Assembly: GCA_001897375.1 (NCBI GenBank)
Contig: MKSU01000022.1
Coordinates: forward strand, 1-64,000
Source of the DNA: Sphingomonas sp. 67-36
Lineage (GTDB): Bacteria > Pseudomonadota > Alphaproteobacteria > Sphingomonadales > Sphingomonadaceae
Reading direction: 5' to 3'
Length of the DNA stretch: 64,000 nucleotides
The notes under the pieces are model-generated. The model had not been told where the DNA came from. It did not search any database and saw only the letters and a program-made list of their open reading frames with translations. The position numbers and the translations under genes were made by a program. Positions within the stretch are counted from its first letter, which is position 1, and every line of letters starts with the position of its first letter. Positions 9,079 to 17,548 of the stretch are shown here, piece after piece.

Positions 9079-9138
9079 GCGCCATTCTAGCGGATATCCG
9101 CCCGGCGTTAAGCTGCTTTGCGACGGTTGCCGTGCACG

Positions 9139-9172
9139 AAAAAGGGCCGCCCGCCGTGAGGCGAGCGGCCCT
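9139..9172 (-). terminator. Rho-independent terminator of the PEP-CTERM gene
   Basis: Read on the minus strand, AGGGCCGC-T-CGCC, a TCAC loop and the complementary arm GGCG-G-GCGGCCCT form a strong stem of 12 pairs with one internal mismatch, followed at once by TTTTT. It starts 16 bases after the stop codon of the PEP-CTERM gene at 9189. Confidence 0.85.
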
Positions 9173-9188
9173 GTGATGCCTTGACCGA

Positions 9189-9710
9189 TCAGGCGAAGCG
9201 GACGGTCGCCGCCTTGCGCTGGCGATAGCGCATCGCGCCGCCGACCGCACCGAAGCCGAGGATCATCAGACCCCAGGTCGCCGGTTCCGGCACGCCGCCA
9301 GCCGACGGGAAGAAGGTGAGCGTCCCGCCGTACTTGGAGAACGCCTGCGCATTCTTGTAGCTGACCGACAGCGTCTGCGTGCCGGCGAGCAGCGACTGCG
9401 AGATGTGCCGCAGTTCGACCCAACCGGTGCTGTCGATGTCGAAATCGACGCCGTTCAGCGTGACCTTCGTGAAATCGAGGTTGGTGAGCGTCAGCCGCAG
9501 GCCGACCGAGCCGATGGTGCCGAACAGGTCGCCGTTCGAGGGAACGGTGAACTGGTAGAGATCGGTGCCCGACCCGTGCGGGTTGAGGTTGCCGAACACG
9601 CCGCTCAGCGTGCCGGCGATCGGAACAAGGTTAATTGTGGTGACTGCCGAGGCAGGCGCGGCGACGAATGCCGCAACCGCGGCGGCGGTGACGAAGGCCA
9701 TCTTCTTCAT
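9189..9710 (-). CDS. PEPA-CTERM sorting-domain protein, exported
   Basis: A 173-residue exported protein. The N-terminal signal peptide (MKKMAFVTAAAVAAFVAAPASA) precedes a beta-rich body without recognised domains. The C-terminus has the sorting signal PEPATWGLMILGFGAVGGAM followed by RYRQRK, recognised by an exosortase/archaeosortase-type enzyme in the inner membrane; that enzyme is not encoded here. Such proteins are usually linked to exopolysaccharide or biofilm. The start at 9710 follows GGGGAG; an in-frame ATG nine codons upstream lacks a good site. A strong terminator follows the gene. Confidence 0.85.
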   Translation of the reverse strand: MKKMAFVTAAAVAAFVAAPASAVTTINLVPIAGTLSGVFGNLNPHGSGTDLYQFTVPSNGDLFGTIGSVGLRLTLTNLDFTKVTLNGVDFDIDSTGWVELRHISQSLLAGTQTLSVSYKNAQAFSKYGGTLTFFPSAGGVPEPATWGLMILGFGAVGGAMRYRQRKAATVRFA

Positions 9711-9921
9711 GAGGTTACTCCCCTGATTGCGAGGCACTGATGCCCCAGGTGGCTCATTAATAAAAGGTTAAGTTTGCCGGCGCGACGTCCCTATCCGGGA
9801 CAGGACCGGGATCGGCCGCCCTTCGATCTCGGGCGATCGTCGGGGAAGAAAAAGGTGAGAAGCCTATTGCGGGTCGAGGGGCATCCGGCGAGATGGAGTG
9901 CATCGCAGCAAAGGTTCATGC

Positions 9922-10797
9922 ATGACCGGCCCGCAGGATCTGATTTGGTGGTCGAAGGACGGCCTTCGCCTTCATGCCCGCGATTATCCGGGGGACGAGC
10001 GCGCGCTGCCGGTGCTGTGCATGCCGGGGCTGACGCGCAACGCGCGCGATTACGAATCGCTCGCCGCCCGGCTTTCCGGCGCGCGGCGGGTGATCGCGAT
10101 CGACTTTCGCGGGCGCGGCGAGAGCGCCTATGCCAAGGACCCGATGAGCTACGTCCCGCTCACCTATGCGCAGGACGTGACCGCGCTGCTCGACGAGGCG
10201 GGGATCGACCGTTTCGTCTCGATCGGCACCTCGCTGGGCGGGATCGTGACGATGCTGCTCGCGGCGATGCTGCCGGGGCGGATCGCGGGGGCTCTGTTCA
10301 ACGACGTGGGGCCGGAGATCGAGCCGGAAGGGCTGGCGCGCATCCGCGGCTATGTCGGCAAGTCGAGCGTCTTTCCCACCTGGATGCACGCCGCCCGCGC
10401 GCTCGCGGAAAGCAATGCGGACGTCTATCCGGCGTGGAGGATCGAGGACTGGCTGGCGATGGCGAAGCGGCTCTATCGCCTCAACAGCGCGGGGCGGATC
10501 GTGCTCGACTATGATCTCAGGATCGCCGAGCCGTTCCGCGTGCCGGGGGCCGAGAGCGCGCCCGACATGTGGCGCGTGCTTGCCGCGCTGGGTAATGCGC
10601 CGGCGCTGGTGGTGCGCGGCGGCAATTCCGACATCCTTTCCGAAGCGACCGCCGCGCGGATGATCGAGACCTTGCCCGATGCCGAACTGCTGACCGTGCC
10701 CGGCGTCGGCCACGCCCCCACGCTCGACGAGCCGGGGGTGGACGAGGCGATCGCGCGGTTGCTGGCGCGCGCCGAGCAGGAACCCGCCGGGGTGTGA
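9922..10797 (+). CDS. alpha/beta-fold hydrolase
   Basis: A 291-residue cytoplasmic alpha/beta hydrolase. The nucleophile elbow is GTSLGG (near residues 106-111), the oxyanion region is MPGLTRNARDY, and the acid/histidine pair is probably D in GGNSDIL and H in GVGHAPTL near the C-terminus. Substrate cannot be told from sequence; the family spans haloalkane dehalogenase-like, lactonase and esterase enzymes. The ATG at 9922 follows AAAGG; an ATG eight codons upstream is less likely. It is followed 50 bases later by a glycosyltransferase gene. Confidence 0.88.
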   Translation: MTGPQDLIWWSKDGLRLHARDYPGDERALPVLCMPGLTRNARDYESLAARLSGARRVIAIDFRGRGESAYAKDPMSYVPLTYAQDVTALLDEAGIDRFVSIGTSLGGIVTMLLAAMLPGRIAGALFNDVGPEIEPEGLARIRGYVGKSSVFPTWMHAARALAESNADVYPAWRIEDWLAMAKRLYRLNSAGRIVLDYDLRIAEPFRVPGAESAPDMWRVLAALGNAPALVVRGGNSDILSEATAARMIETLPDAELLTVPGVGHAPTLDEPGVDEAIARLLARAEQEPAGV

Positions 10798-10847
10798 TGC
10801 GCCGGACGCCTCTCCCGCTGGCGCGACGGATCGGCTAGGGCGCGGGC

Positions 10848-12002
10848 ATGGCCCAGCCCATCCGCATCCTGCATCTCCACTCGACCTTCGACCTGGGCGG
10901 CAAGGAAGCGCGCGCCGTCCGGCTGATGAATGCGTTCGGCGACCGCGCGCGGCACGTCATCGTCTCGTCGATGGAAGGGCGCTACGGCGCTCGTGAGCGG
11001 ATCGCCAAGGGCATCCGCTACGAGATCGCGCAGGATCCGCCGCCGCTCGCCGGCAAGCCATCGGTGAAGCGGTACGAGGCGATCGCGCGCTACATGCGCG
11101 GTTTCGATCTGGTGCTGACGTACAATTGGGGCGCGATCGACGGGGCGATGGCGCGGCGCGTGTTCGGCGCTTTTGGAAAAGGGGGGGGCGTGCCGCCGCT
11201 CGTCCACCACGAGGACGGCTTCAACGAGGACGAGGCCGGCGGCCTGAAGCGCGAGCGCAACCTCTATCGCCGGCTCGCGCTGGGCGCCGCGCACGGGCTG
11301 GCGGTGCCGTCCGAGACGCTTGAGCGGATCGCACTGGAGACGTGGAAGCAGCCGCGCGCGAAGGTCCACCGCATCGTCAACGGCATCGCCACCGCGCTCT
11401 ATGCCCGCGATCCCGAGCCGAAGGCGATCCCCGGTTTCGTCCGCAAGCCGAAGGAGGTGGTGATCGGCACCGTCGCCGGCCTGCGCGCGGTGAAGGACCT
11501 GCCGCTGCTGGTCCGCGCGGCCGGCGGGCTGGCGGGGAAATACCGGCTCGTCATCGTCGGCGAGGGGCCGGAGCGCGCGGAGATCGAGCGCGCTGCGATG
11601 GCGATGGGGATCGACGACAAGGTGCTGCTGCCCGGCTTCCTCGACCGGCCCTATCGCTATATGCGGCATTTCGACCTGCTCGCGCTTTCCTCGCGCTCGG
11701 AGCAATTCCCGATCTCGGTGGTGGAGGCGATGGCGGCCGGCCTGCCGATAGTCGCGCCGCCGGTGGGGGACGTGCCGCGCATGGTCTCGGCGGAGAACCT
11801 GCCGTTCGTCGCGGAATATGCGACCGAGGTGAAGTTGCGCGACGCGATGCAGCCGCTGCTGAACGATGCGGCGTTGCGCGCCCAGGTCGGCGCGGCGAAC
11901 CAGGCGAAGGCGCGCGCGGAATATGACGAGGGGGTGATGATCGCGCGCTACGCCGCCCTGTATGAGGAGGCGATGGGGCGGCCGGGCGTCTTGCGCGGTT
12001 GA
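10848..12002 (+). CDS. glycosyltransferase, GT4-type
   Basis: A 384-residue GT-B glycosyltransferase. The N-terminal acceptor domain begins with ILHLHSTFDLGGKE, and the C-terminal donor domain has the nucleotide-sugar signature EQFPISVVEAMA containing the E-x7-E pattern of family GT4. No signal peptide, so it acts at the cytoplasmic membrane face. Donor and acceptor are unknown; with the nearby PEP-CTERM protein a role in exopolysaccharide is possible but unsupported. A run of eight G at 11181-11188 sits inside the gene (encoding GKGGG) and could be a slippage site. Confidence 0.88.
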   Translation: MAQPIRILHLHSTFDLGGKEARAVRLMNAFGDRARHVIVSSMEGRYGARERIAKGIRYEIAQDPPPLAGKPSVKRYEAIARYMRGFDLVLTYNWGAIDGAMARRVFGAFGKGGGVPPLVHHEDGFNEDEAGGLKRERNLYRRLALGAAHGLAVPSETLERIALETWKQPRAKVHRIVNGIATALYARDPEPKAIPGFVRKPKEVVIGTVAGLRAVKDLPLLVRAAGGLAGKYRLVIVGEGPERAEIERAAMAMGIDDKVLLPGFLDRPYRYMRHFDLLALSSRSEQFPISVVEAMAAGLPIVAPPVGDVPRMVSAENLPFVAEYATEVKLRDAMQPLLNDAALRAQVGAANQAKARAEYDEGVMIARYAALYEEAMGRPGVLRG

Positions 12003-12086
12003 GGTGCGCGCGACGCTAATTTGCTCGATTCCCGGCGTCCTTGCGCTATAGCGGGCGAAATTACGTCCGAAGGGTGACAAACTGCC

Positions 12087-13490
12087 GTGTTCAAGGGTCT
12101 GAAGCCGATCGTCTATAACGGCCGCGAGGTGTGGCCTCTCGTCGAAGGCGGGAAAGGCGTGGCCGCGACCAATCATGCCTCCGCCGGCGCGTGGGCGGCG
12201 GCGGGCGGGATCGGCACGGTCTCGGCGGTGAATGCCGACAGCTACGACCCCGAGGGCAAGATCGTGCCCCAGATCTACAAGGCGCTGACCCGGCGCGAGC
12301 GGCATGAAGAGCTGATCGCCTATGCCGTCGAGGGCGCGGTGCAGCAGGTGAAGCGCGCCTTCGACATCGCCGGCGGCAAGGGCGCGATCAACATCAACGT
12401 GCTGTGGGAAATGGGCGGCGCGCAGCGCGTGCTGAACGGCGTGCTGGAACGAACGCGCGGCATGGTCGCGGGCGTCACCTGCGGCGCGGGGATGCCGTAC
12501 AAGCTCAGCGAGATCGCGGCGTCGTACAACGTGCATTACCTGCCGATCGTTTCCTCCGCGCGCGCCTTCCGCGCGTTGTGGAAGCGGGCCTATTCCAAGG
12601 TCGCGCACCTGCTCGGCGCGGTGGTCTATGAGGACCCGTGGCTGGCTGGCGGGCATAACGGCCTGTCGAACGCTGAAGACCCGCTGAAGCCGGAAGATCC
12701 CTATCCCCGCGTCAAGGCGCTGCGCGAGACGATGCGCGAGGGCGGCATCCCGGATTCCACCCCGATCGTGATGGCCGGGGGCGTCTGGTATCTGCGCGAC
12801 TGGAACGACTGGATCGACAATCCCGAACTGGGACAGATCGCCTTCCAGTACGGCACCCGCCCGCTGCTGACCAGGGAAAGCCCGATCCCCGAGGGGTGGA
12901 AGGAACGGCTGATGACGATCGAGGAGGGCGACGTGCTGCTGCATCGCTTCTCGCCGACCGGCTTCTATTCGTCCGCCGTGCGCAATCCCTTCCTGCGCAA
13001 CCTGGAGGCGCGCTCGGAGCGGCAGATCGCCTTTTCCACGCAGGAGGCGGGCGACCACGTCTTCCAGCTCGATGTGGGCGTGAAAGGCAAGAACTTCTGG
13101 GTGACGCGCAACGACCTGCTGCGCGCGCGCGAATGGTTCGGCGCCGGCTTCACCGATGCGCTCAAGACGCCGGACAACACCCTGGTGTTCGTGACGCCGC
13201 AGGAGAAGGTGGAAATCCGCAAGGACCAGGCGGATTGCATGGGCTGCCTCAGCCAGTGCCTGTTCTCGAGCTGGGCCGACACCGAAACCAATTCCACCGG
13301 CCGGCTCGCCGATCCGCGCAGCTTCTGCATCCAGAAGACGTTGCAGGAGATCGCGCACGGCGGCGACACCGAGCAGAACCTGATGTTCGCCGGCCACGCC
13401 GCGTTCAACTTCAAGCGCGATCCTTTCTATTCCAACGGCTTCGTGCCCACGGTGAAGCAACTCGTCGATCGCATCCTGACCGGGGACTGA
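12087..13490 (+). CDS. nitronate monooxygenase / FMN-dependent oxidoreductase
   Basis: A 467-residue TIM-barrel flavoprotein of the 2-nitropropane dioxygenase superfamily. Family features include the GVTCGAGMPYK loop, the central AGGVWYLRDW segment, and the HNGLSNAEDP region where FMN-site residues lie. It is longer than class I nitronate monooxygenases (~330-380 aa) and has a cysteine cluster CMGCLSQC near the C-terminus that could bind metal or a cluster. The true substrate is uncertain. Translation starts at GTG 12087 after AAGGG. Confidence 0.85.
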   Translation: MFKGLKPIVYNGREVWPLVEGGKGVAATNHASAGAWAAAGGIGTVSAVNADSYDPEGKIVPQIYKALTRRERHEELIAYAVEGAVQQVKRAFDIAGGKGAININVLWEMGGAQRVLNGVLERTRGMVAGVTCGAGMPYKLSEIAASYNVHYLPIVSSARAFRALWKRAYSKVAHLLGAVVYEDPWLAGGHNGLSNAEDPLKPEDPYPRVKALRETMREGGIPDSTPIVMAGGVWYLRDWNDWIDNPELGQIAFQYGTRPLLTRESPIPEGWKERLMTIEEGDVLLHRFSPTGFYSSAVRNPFLRNLEARSERQIAFSTQEAGDHVFQLDVGVKGKNFWVTRNDLLRAREWFGAGFTDALKTPDNTLVFVTPQEKVEIRKDQADCMGCLSQCLFSSWADTETNSTGRLADPRSFCIQKTLQEIAHGGDTEQNLMFAGHAAFNFKRDPFYSNGFVPTVKQLVDRILTGD

Positions 13491-13494
13491 TCCG

Positions 13495-14187
13495 CTGAAG
13501 CGCGCGCTCGTCGTCCGTCACGTCGCTTACGAGGGGATCGCGGGCTATCGCGCCCCGATCGAGGCGGCGGGCTATGCGATCGAGCGCGTGCCGGCCTGCA
13601 CCACCGACTTCGCGACGCTCGACATGATCGCGCCCGACCTGCTGGTGGTGATGGGCGGGCCGATGGGCGTTTATGACACCGCCGGGCATCCGTGGATCGT
13701 GCCGGAGATAGCGGGGATCGGCGCGCGGATCGCGGCAGGGCGGCGAACGCTGGGCGTGTGTCTCGGTAGCCAGATGATCGCCGCCGCGCTGGGCGCGCGG
13801 GTCTATCCGGGACATGCGCCGGAAGTGGGCTTCGCGCCGCTTGCCGATCTCGACATGGAGTCGCCGCTCGCCCACCTTGCCGACGTGGCGATGCTGCACT
13901 GGCATGGCGACACGTTCGACCTGCCGACGGGGGCGCGGCGGCTGGCCTCCACCGCGCGCTACGCCAATCAGGCGTTCGCGGTCGGCGATCATGTGCTGGC
14001 GTTGCAGTTCCACGCCGAGATGGGCGAGGATCCGCGATTCGAAACATGGGTGGACGAGGGCGAGGCGATGATCGCCGCGGCGGGGCTGGACTCCATTGCC
14101 CTGCGCCGCGATCACGAGACGTTCGGGCCGCGCGCAGTCCGCGCGGGGCAACGGATGCTGGCCGACTGGCTCGACGGGCCGGGGTGA
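13495..14187 (+). CDS. class I glutamine amidotransferase, GMP synthase-like
   Basis: A 230-residue class I glutamine amidotransferase. The triad is visible: C89 in GVCLGSQMIA, H173 and E175 in QFHAEMGED. Homology-like sequence (KRALVVRHVAYEGIAGYRAP) runs from codon 2, yet the only initiation-like codon at the right place is CTG 13495, 4 bases after the upstream stop and preceded by GGGGA; the first in-frame ATG, GTG or TTG lies at about codon 31 and would remove the first beta strand of the fold. It probably shares the message of the nitronate monooxygenase. Target unknown. Confidence 0.82.
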   Translation: MKRALVVRHVAYEGIAGYRAPIEAAGYAIERVPACTTDFATLDMIAPDLLVVMGGPMGVYDTAGHPWIVPEIAGIGARIAAGRRTLGVCLGSQMIAAALGARVYPGHAPEVGFAPLADLDMESPLAHLADVAMLHWHGDTFDLPTGARRLASTARYANQAFAVGDHVLALQFHAEMGEDPRFETWVDEGEAMIAAAGLDSIALRRDHETFGPRAVRAGQRMLADWLDGPG

Positions 14188-14281
14188 AACCGCGACAATT
14201 TTTCCGCGAGGTAACGGCGCCGACACGCGGTTGACGCACAAGCGGCGTAGATGCCGAAGCGTCATCGAAAGGAGACGTGCG

Positions 14282-14458
14282 ATGAACCTCGATCGCGACC
14301 GCGCCTATCACACCCGCCGCGCCTATCAGGAAGCGGTCCGCGCGATCCGCACGCTGAGCGCCGACGCGGAAGCGAGCCACGACGAGCTTTGCCGGATGCA
14401 TTGCCGCCGCTTCATCGCCGCGATGGGTTCGATCGGCGGAATCCCGGCGGCGGCCTAG
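14282..14458 (+). CDS. small conserved-looking hypothetical protein (58 aa)
   Basis: A 58-residue basic, mostly helical protein with a good ribosome binding site (AAAGGAG, 8 bases upstream). No domain is recognised. The ending AAA-TAG is notable because the TAG falls in the left arm of a 148-bp inverted repeat. It may be a genuine small protein, since the binding site is strong and codon use matches its neighbours; function unknown. Confidence 0.5.
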   Translation: MNLDRDRAYHTRRAYQEAVRAIRTLSADAEASHDELCRMHCRRFIAAMGSIGGIPAAA

Positions 14459-14602
14459 GGCGGATCGACATTCAGTTCTGGCGGGCTGCAAATGGCGCTT
14501 TTGCGTGCTTCCGGTGCTCACGGACCCGTAGTCCGCTGCGCGCCGGGTCACGCAAAACCACCATTTTCGCCGCGCCATCTCCTGAATGTCGATCCGCCCT
14601 AG
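14455..14602. repeat. 148-bp inverted-repeat element with perfect 21-bp ends
   Basis: The outer 21 bases (14455-14475) are exactly complementary to 14582-14602. The next ~28 bases inside each arm (from 14479 and up to about 14574) are also largely complementary, around a GC-rich centre near 14510-14550, so the whole element can fold into one long hairpin. It contains no open frame of note and separates the small gene from a convergent dehydrogenase gene. I infer a dispersed non-autonomous repeat of the kind seen in sphingomonads. Confidence 0.75.
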
Positions 14603-14637
14603 TCCATTAATCCCGCCTCCCTCGGCGGGAACGGAGC

Positions 14638-15636
14638 TTACGCCCAGCCCTCCAGCACCTGATCGGGCGGGCGGTGGCCGTCGGCCCACATACGGATGTT
14701 GGCGATCACCTTCTCGCCGGTCGCGAACCGGCCCTCGTAGGTGGCGGAGCCCATGTGCGGGGTCATCACTACATTGGACAGCGCGAGCAGGCGCGGGTCG
14801 ATCTCCGGCTCGTGCCGCCACACGTCCAGCCCGGCGCCGGCGAGCCGGCCCTCCGCCAGCGCCTCGACCATCGCATCCTCGTCCACCACGCCGCCGCGGC
14901 TGGTGTTGATGAGATAGACGTGGGGGCGCATCAGCGCGATGCGCCGCGCGTCGAGCAGGTCGCGGCTGTCGTCGTTGAGCGGGGTGTGGATCGTCAGGAT
15001 GTCGATCGCGCCCAGCATCTCGTCGAGATTGGGATGCCATTGCGCGCCGAATTCGGCCTCCACCACCTTCGGCAGGCGGTGACGGTTGTGATAGTGGATC
15101 GACAGGCCGAAGGCGCGCGCGCGGCGCGCCACCGCCTGCCCGATCCGCCCCATGCCGACGATGCCGAGCGCCTTGCCGCCGATGCGGTGGCCGAGCATCC
15201 CGCCGGGGCTCCACCCGGTCCACTGGCCGGAGCGCACCAGCTTCTCGCCCTCCGCCAGCCGGCGCGGCACCGAGAGGATCAACGCCAACGTCATGTCGGC
15301 GGTGTCCTCGGTCAGCACGCCGGGGGTGTTGGTGACGATGATGCCGCGCGCGCGGGCCGCCTTCAGATCGATATGGTTCACGCCCGCGCCGAAATTGGCG
15401 ATCAGCTTCAGCCGCTCGCCCGCGTCCGCGATCAGCCCGGCGTCGATCGAATCGGTCATCGTCGGCACCAGCACGTCGCAATCCGCCATCGCCGCCGCCA
15501 GTTCGGCGCGGGTCATCGCGCGGTCGGCGCGGTTGTTGGTGGTGTCGAACAGCGTTTCCAGCCGATCCATCACCGCATCGGGAAGTTCGCGGGTGACGAT
15601 CACCTTCGGGTTGGCGCAGCGTCGCGTTTCGACCAT
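14638..15636 (-). CDS. D-2-hydroxyacid dehydrogenase (glyoxylate/hydroxypyruvate reductase type)
   Basis: A 332-residue NAD(P)-dependent D-isomer 2-hydroxyacid dehydrogenase. The Rossmann motif is GIVGMGRIGQAVARRA, the substrate Arg lies in NTSRGGVVDE, and the Glu/His pair in HEPEID and MTPHMGSAT. The overall pattern, including NFGAGVNHIDL, is nearest to glyoxylate reductases (GyaR-like). Annotated start is ATG 15636; upstream in-frame sequence belongs to the divergent region. It converges on the inverted-repeat element. Confidence 0.9.
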   Translation of the reverse strand: MVETRRCANPKVIVTRELPDAVMDRLETLFDTTNNRADRAMTRAELAAAMADCDVLVPTMTDSIDAGLIADAGERLKLIANFGAGVNHIDLKAARARGIIVTNTPGVLTEDTADMTLALILSVPRRLAEGEKLVRSGQWTGWSPGGMLGHRIGGKALGIVGMGRIGQAVARRARAFGLSIHYHNRHRLPKVVEAEFGAQWHPNLDEMLGAIDILTIHTPLNDDSRDLLDARRIALMRPHVYLINTSRGGVVDEDAMVEALAEGRLAGAGLDVWRHEPEIDPRLLALSNVVMTPHMGSATYEGRFATGEKVIANIRMWADGHRPPDQVLEGWA

Positions 15637-15726
15637 GAAAAGGGCTTGGCGAACGGCTCGCCCGGCGTCAACGGCATTGATCGATCGCGCGAAGCGTGAA
15701 AAGTCGGATCGCTCCGGCAACAGGGG

Positions 15727-16221
15727 ATGAAGATGCGACGGGCGGCGGTGGTATTGGGCATGGTGATGGCGGGCGGATTGATCGCCGGCGATGCGATCGC
15801 GGCCGATCCGCCCGCGAAGCAGCCGTATTTCGCCTCGATCGCCCCGTCGCGCGCGCGGATGCGCAGCGGGCCGGGGCGCAATTATCCGGCGACATGGCTC
15901 TACGTTCGCGCCGACCTGCCGGTGCGGGTGGTCGACAGCTTCCAGGAATGGCGCAAGGTGGAGGATCCCGCCGGGGTGCAGGGCTGGATGCAGGGCAAGA
16001 TGGTCAGCCCGCGCCGCACCGCGCTGGTGCAGGGCGTCGTCGCCGAGCTGCGCGAGAAGCCTGCCGTCGGCGCGAAGGTGACGTGGCGCGCGGAGCCGGG
16101 CGTCGTCGGGCGGGTCAGCCAGTGCGGCGGCGGCTGGTGCCGGCTCGACGTGCACGGGCAGGCCGGCTTCGTGGAGACCGAGCATTTATGGGGCGTCGCG
16201 CCCGGGGAGACGCTGCCATGA
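15727..16221 (+). CDS. exported SH3-domain protein
   Basis: A 164-residue protein with a signal peptide (MKMRRAAVVLGMVMAGGLIA, cleavage after AIA about residue 25) and two bacterial SH3-like repeats (about residues 34-95 and 100-155; motifs RMRSGPGRNYP and GVVGRVSQCGGGWCRL). Such domains bind peptidoglycan or protein partners in the periplasm. The CGGGWC pair may form a disulfide. Its stop overlaps the nadC start (ATGA), so the two are co-translated. Confidence 0.85.
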   Translation: MKMRRAAVVLGMVMAGGLIAGDAIAADPPAKQPYFASIAPSRARMRSGPGRNYPATWLYVRADLPVRVVDSFQEWRKVEDPAGVQGWMQGKMVSPRRTALVQGVVAELREKPAVGAKVTWRAEPGVVGRVSQCGGGWCRLDVHGQAGFVETEHLWGVAPGETLP

Positions 16222-17063
16222 CCTTCACGCTCGACGGATTCGATCTCGACGCCTTCGTCCGCGCGACGCTGGCCGAGGATGCCGGCGACAAGGGCGACGT
16301 CACCTCCGACGCGGTGATCCCGGCGGCGGCGCGGTTCCGCGCGGTGATGGGGACGCGCGATGCGATCACCGTCGCCGGGCTGGAGATCGCCGCCGCCTTC
16401 TTCCGCGCGCTCGATCCCGAGGTGGCGGTCGAGATGCTGGTGGCGGACGGCGCGAGCGTGCCGCGCGGCACCGCGCTGATGCGGCTGGAGGGCCGCGCGC
16501 GGGCGATGCTGACGGCGGAACGCTCGGCGCTCAATACCATACAGCACCTTTCCGGCATCGCGACGCTGACGCGCAGCTACGTCGATCGCATCGCCGGCAC
16601 GGGCGCGACCCTGCTCGACACGCGCAAGACGATCCCCGGCCTCAGGCGGCTGGAGAAATATGCCACGCGGATGGGCGGCGCGAAGAACCATCGCATGGGC
16701 CTGTGGGACGCGGCGATGATCAAGGACAATCACGTCGCGATCGCCGGTGGCGTCGATGAGGCGGTGCGCCGCGCGAAGGCGGCCGGCATCCCGGAGATCA
16801 TCGTCGAGGTCGACCGGATCGACCAGATCGAGCCGGCGCTGGCGGCGGGCGCGACCTGGCTGCTGCTCGACAACATGCCGCCGCCGACGCTGCGCGGCGC
16901 GGTGACGCTGATCCGCGGGCGCGTGCCGGTCGAGGCCTCCGGCGGCGTCACGCTGGAGACGATCCGCGCGATCGCGGAGACCGGCGTTACCTATGTCAGC
17001 GTCGGGCGGATCACCCAGTCCGCCCCGGCCGCTGACATCGGGCTGGATTTCGCTGCGGTCTGA
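16218..17063 (+). CDS. nadC: nicotinate-nucleotide pyrophosphorylase (carboxylating) NadC
   Basis: Converts quinolinate and phosphoribosyl pyrophosphate to nicotinate mononucleotide in NAD synthesis. The 281-residue protein carries the quinolinate-site motifs DTRKTIPGLRRLEKYA, GGAKNHRMGLWD and IKDNH, and the C-terminal EASGGV and SVGRITQSA phosphate-binding loops. nadA and nadB are not in the window. The start overlaps the preceding stop by 4 bases. Confidence 0.95.
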   Translation: MTFTLDGFDLDAFVRATLAEDAGDKGDVTSDAVIPAAARFRAVMGTRDAITVAGLEIAAAFFRALDPEVAVEMLVADGASVPRGTALMRLEGRARAMLTAERSALNTIQHLSGIATLTRSYVDRIAGTGATLLDTRKTIPGLRRLEKYATRMGGAKNHRMGLWDAAMIKDNHVAIAGGVDEAVRRAKAAGIPEIIVEVDRIDQIEPALAAGATWLLLDNMPPPTLRGAVTLIRGRVPVEASGGVTLETIRAIAETGVTYVSVGRITQSAPAADIGLDFAAV

Positions 17064-17119
17064 TCCGCTTGCGCCGGGACGAGGTGACGCTAACCTTCGG
17101 GCGCAAAGGGGGAAGAATC

Positions 17120-17548
17120 ATGCAGCGTCCAGCCTCGATCGTCCGTTACGAGCAACTCTATCTCGCATCCTTCGTCCTCGGCCTCGTCGCCTCGGGGGTG
17201 AACTGGCAGGCGCGCGCGGCGCAGCTGGCCGCGAATCCGGCGCTCGCCAACATGCAATGGCTCGCGCCGCTCTCGCTGGTGATCGGCATCGTGATCGCCG
17301 TGACCTTGTGGTATTTCACCGCGCGCAAGCCCAGCGCGGCGGCGAAATGGGTGGTCGTGGTGTTCGCCGCGCTCTCCGTGCTGGGGATCGGCGGCAACAT
17401 ATTGACGCTGCTGCGCGGCGGGCCGGTGTTCGCGGTGCTGCTCGGCGTGGTCGTGTCGTTGCTCTACATCGCGGCGGCGGTATTGCTGTTCAGGCCGGAC
17501 GCGAAGATCTGGTTCGGCGAGCAAGTGAATGGAGACGATCCGGCATGA
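17120..17548 (+). CDS. four-helix membrane protein, hypothetical
   Basis: A 142-residue integral membrane protein with four predicted helices (about residues 10-28, 44-64, 72-92, 100-120). The start at 17120 follows GGGGAAG; an earlier GTG-like opening at 17069 is rejected because the binding site is weaker. Its stop overlaps the RNase gene start (ATGA). No domain is recognised and function is unknown. Confidence 0.7.
   Translation: MQRPASIVRYEQLYLASFVLGLVASGVNWQARAAQLAANPALANMQWLAPLSLVIGIVIAVTLWYFTARKPSAAAKWVVVVFAALSVLGIGGNILTLLRGGPVFAVLLGVVVSLLYIAAAVLLFRPDAKIWFGEQVNGDDPA

Noticed and set aside
10509-13460. A minus-strand open frame of 983 codons
   Set aside because: It is antisense to three well-supported plus-strand genes and is rich in Arg, His and Gln as expected from the reverse frame of high-GC coding DNA.
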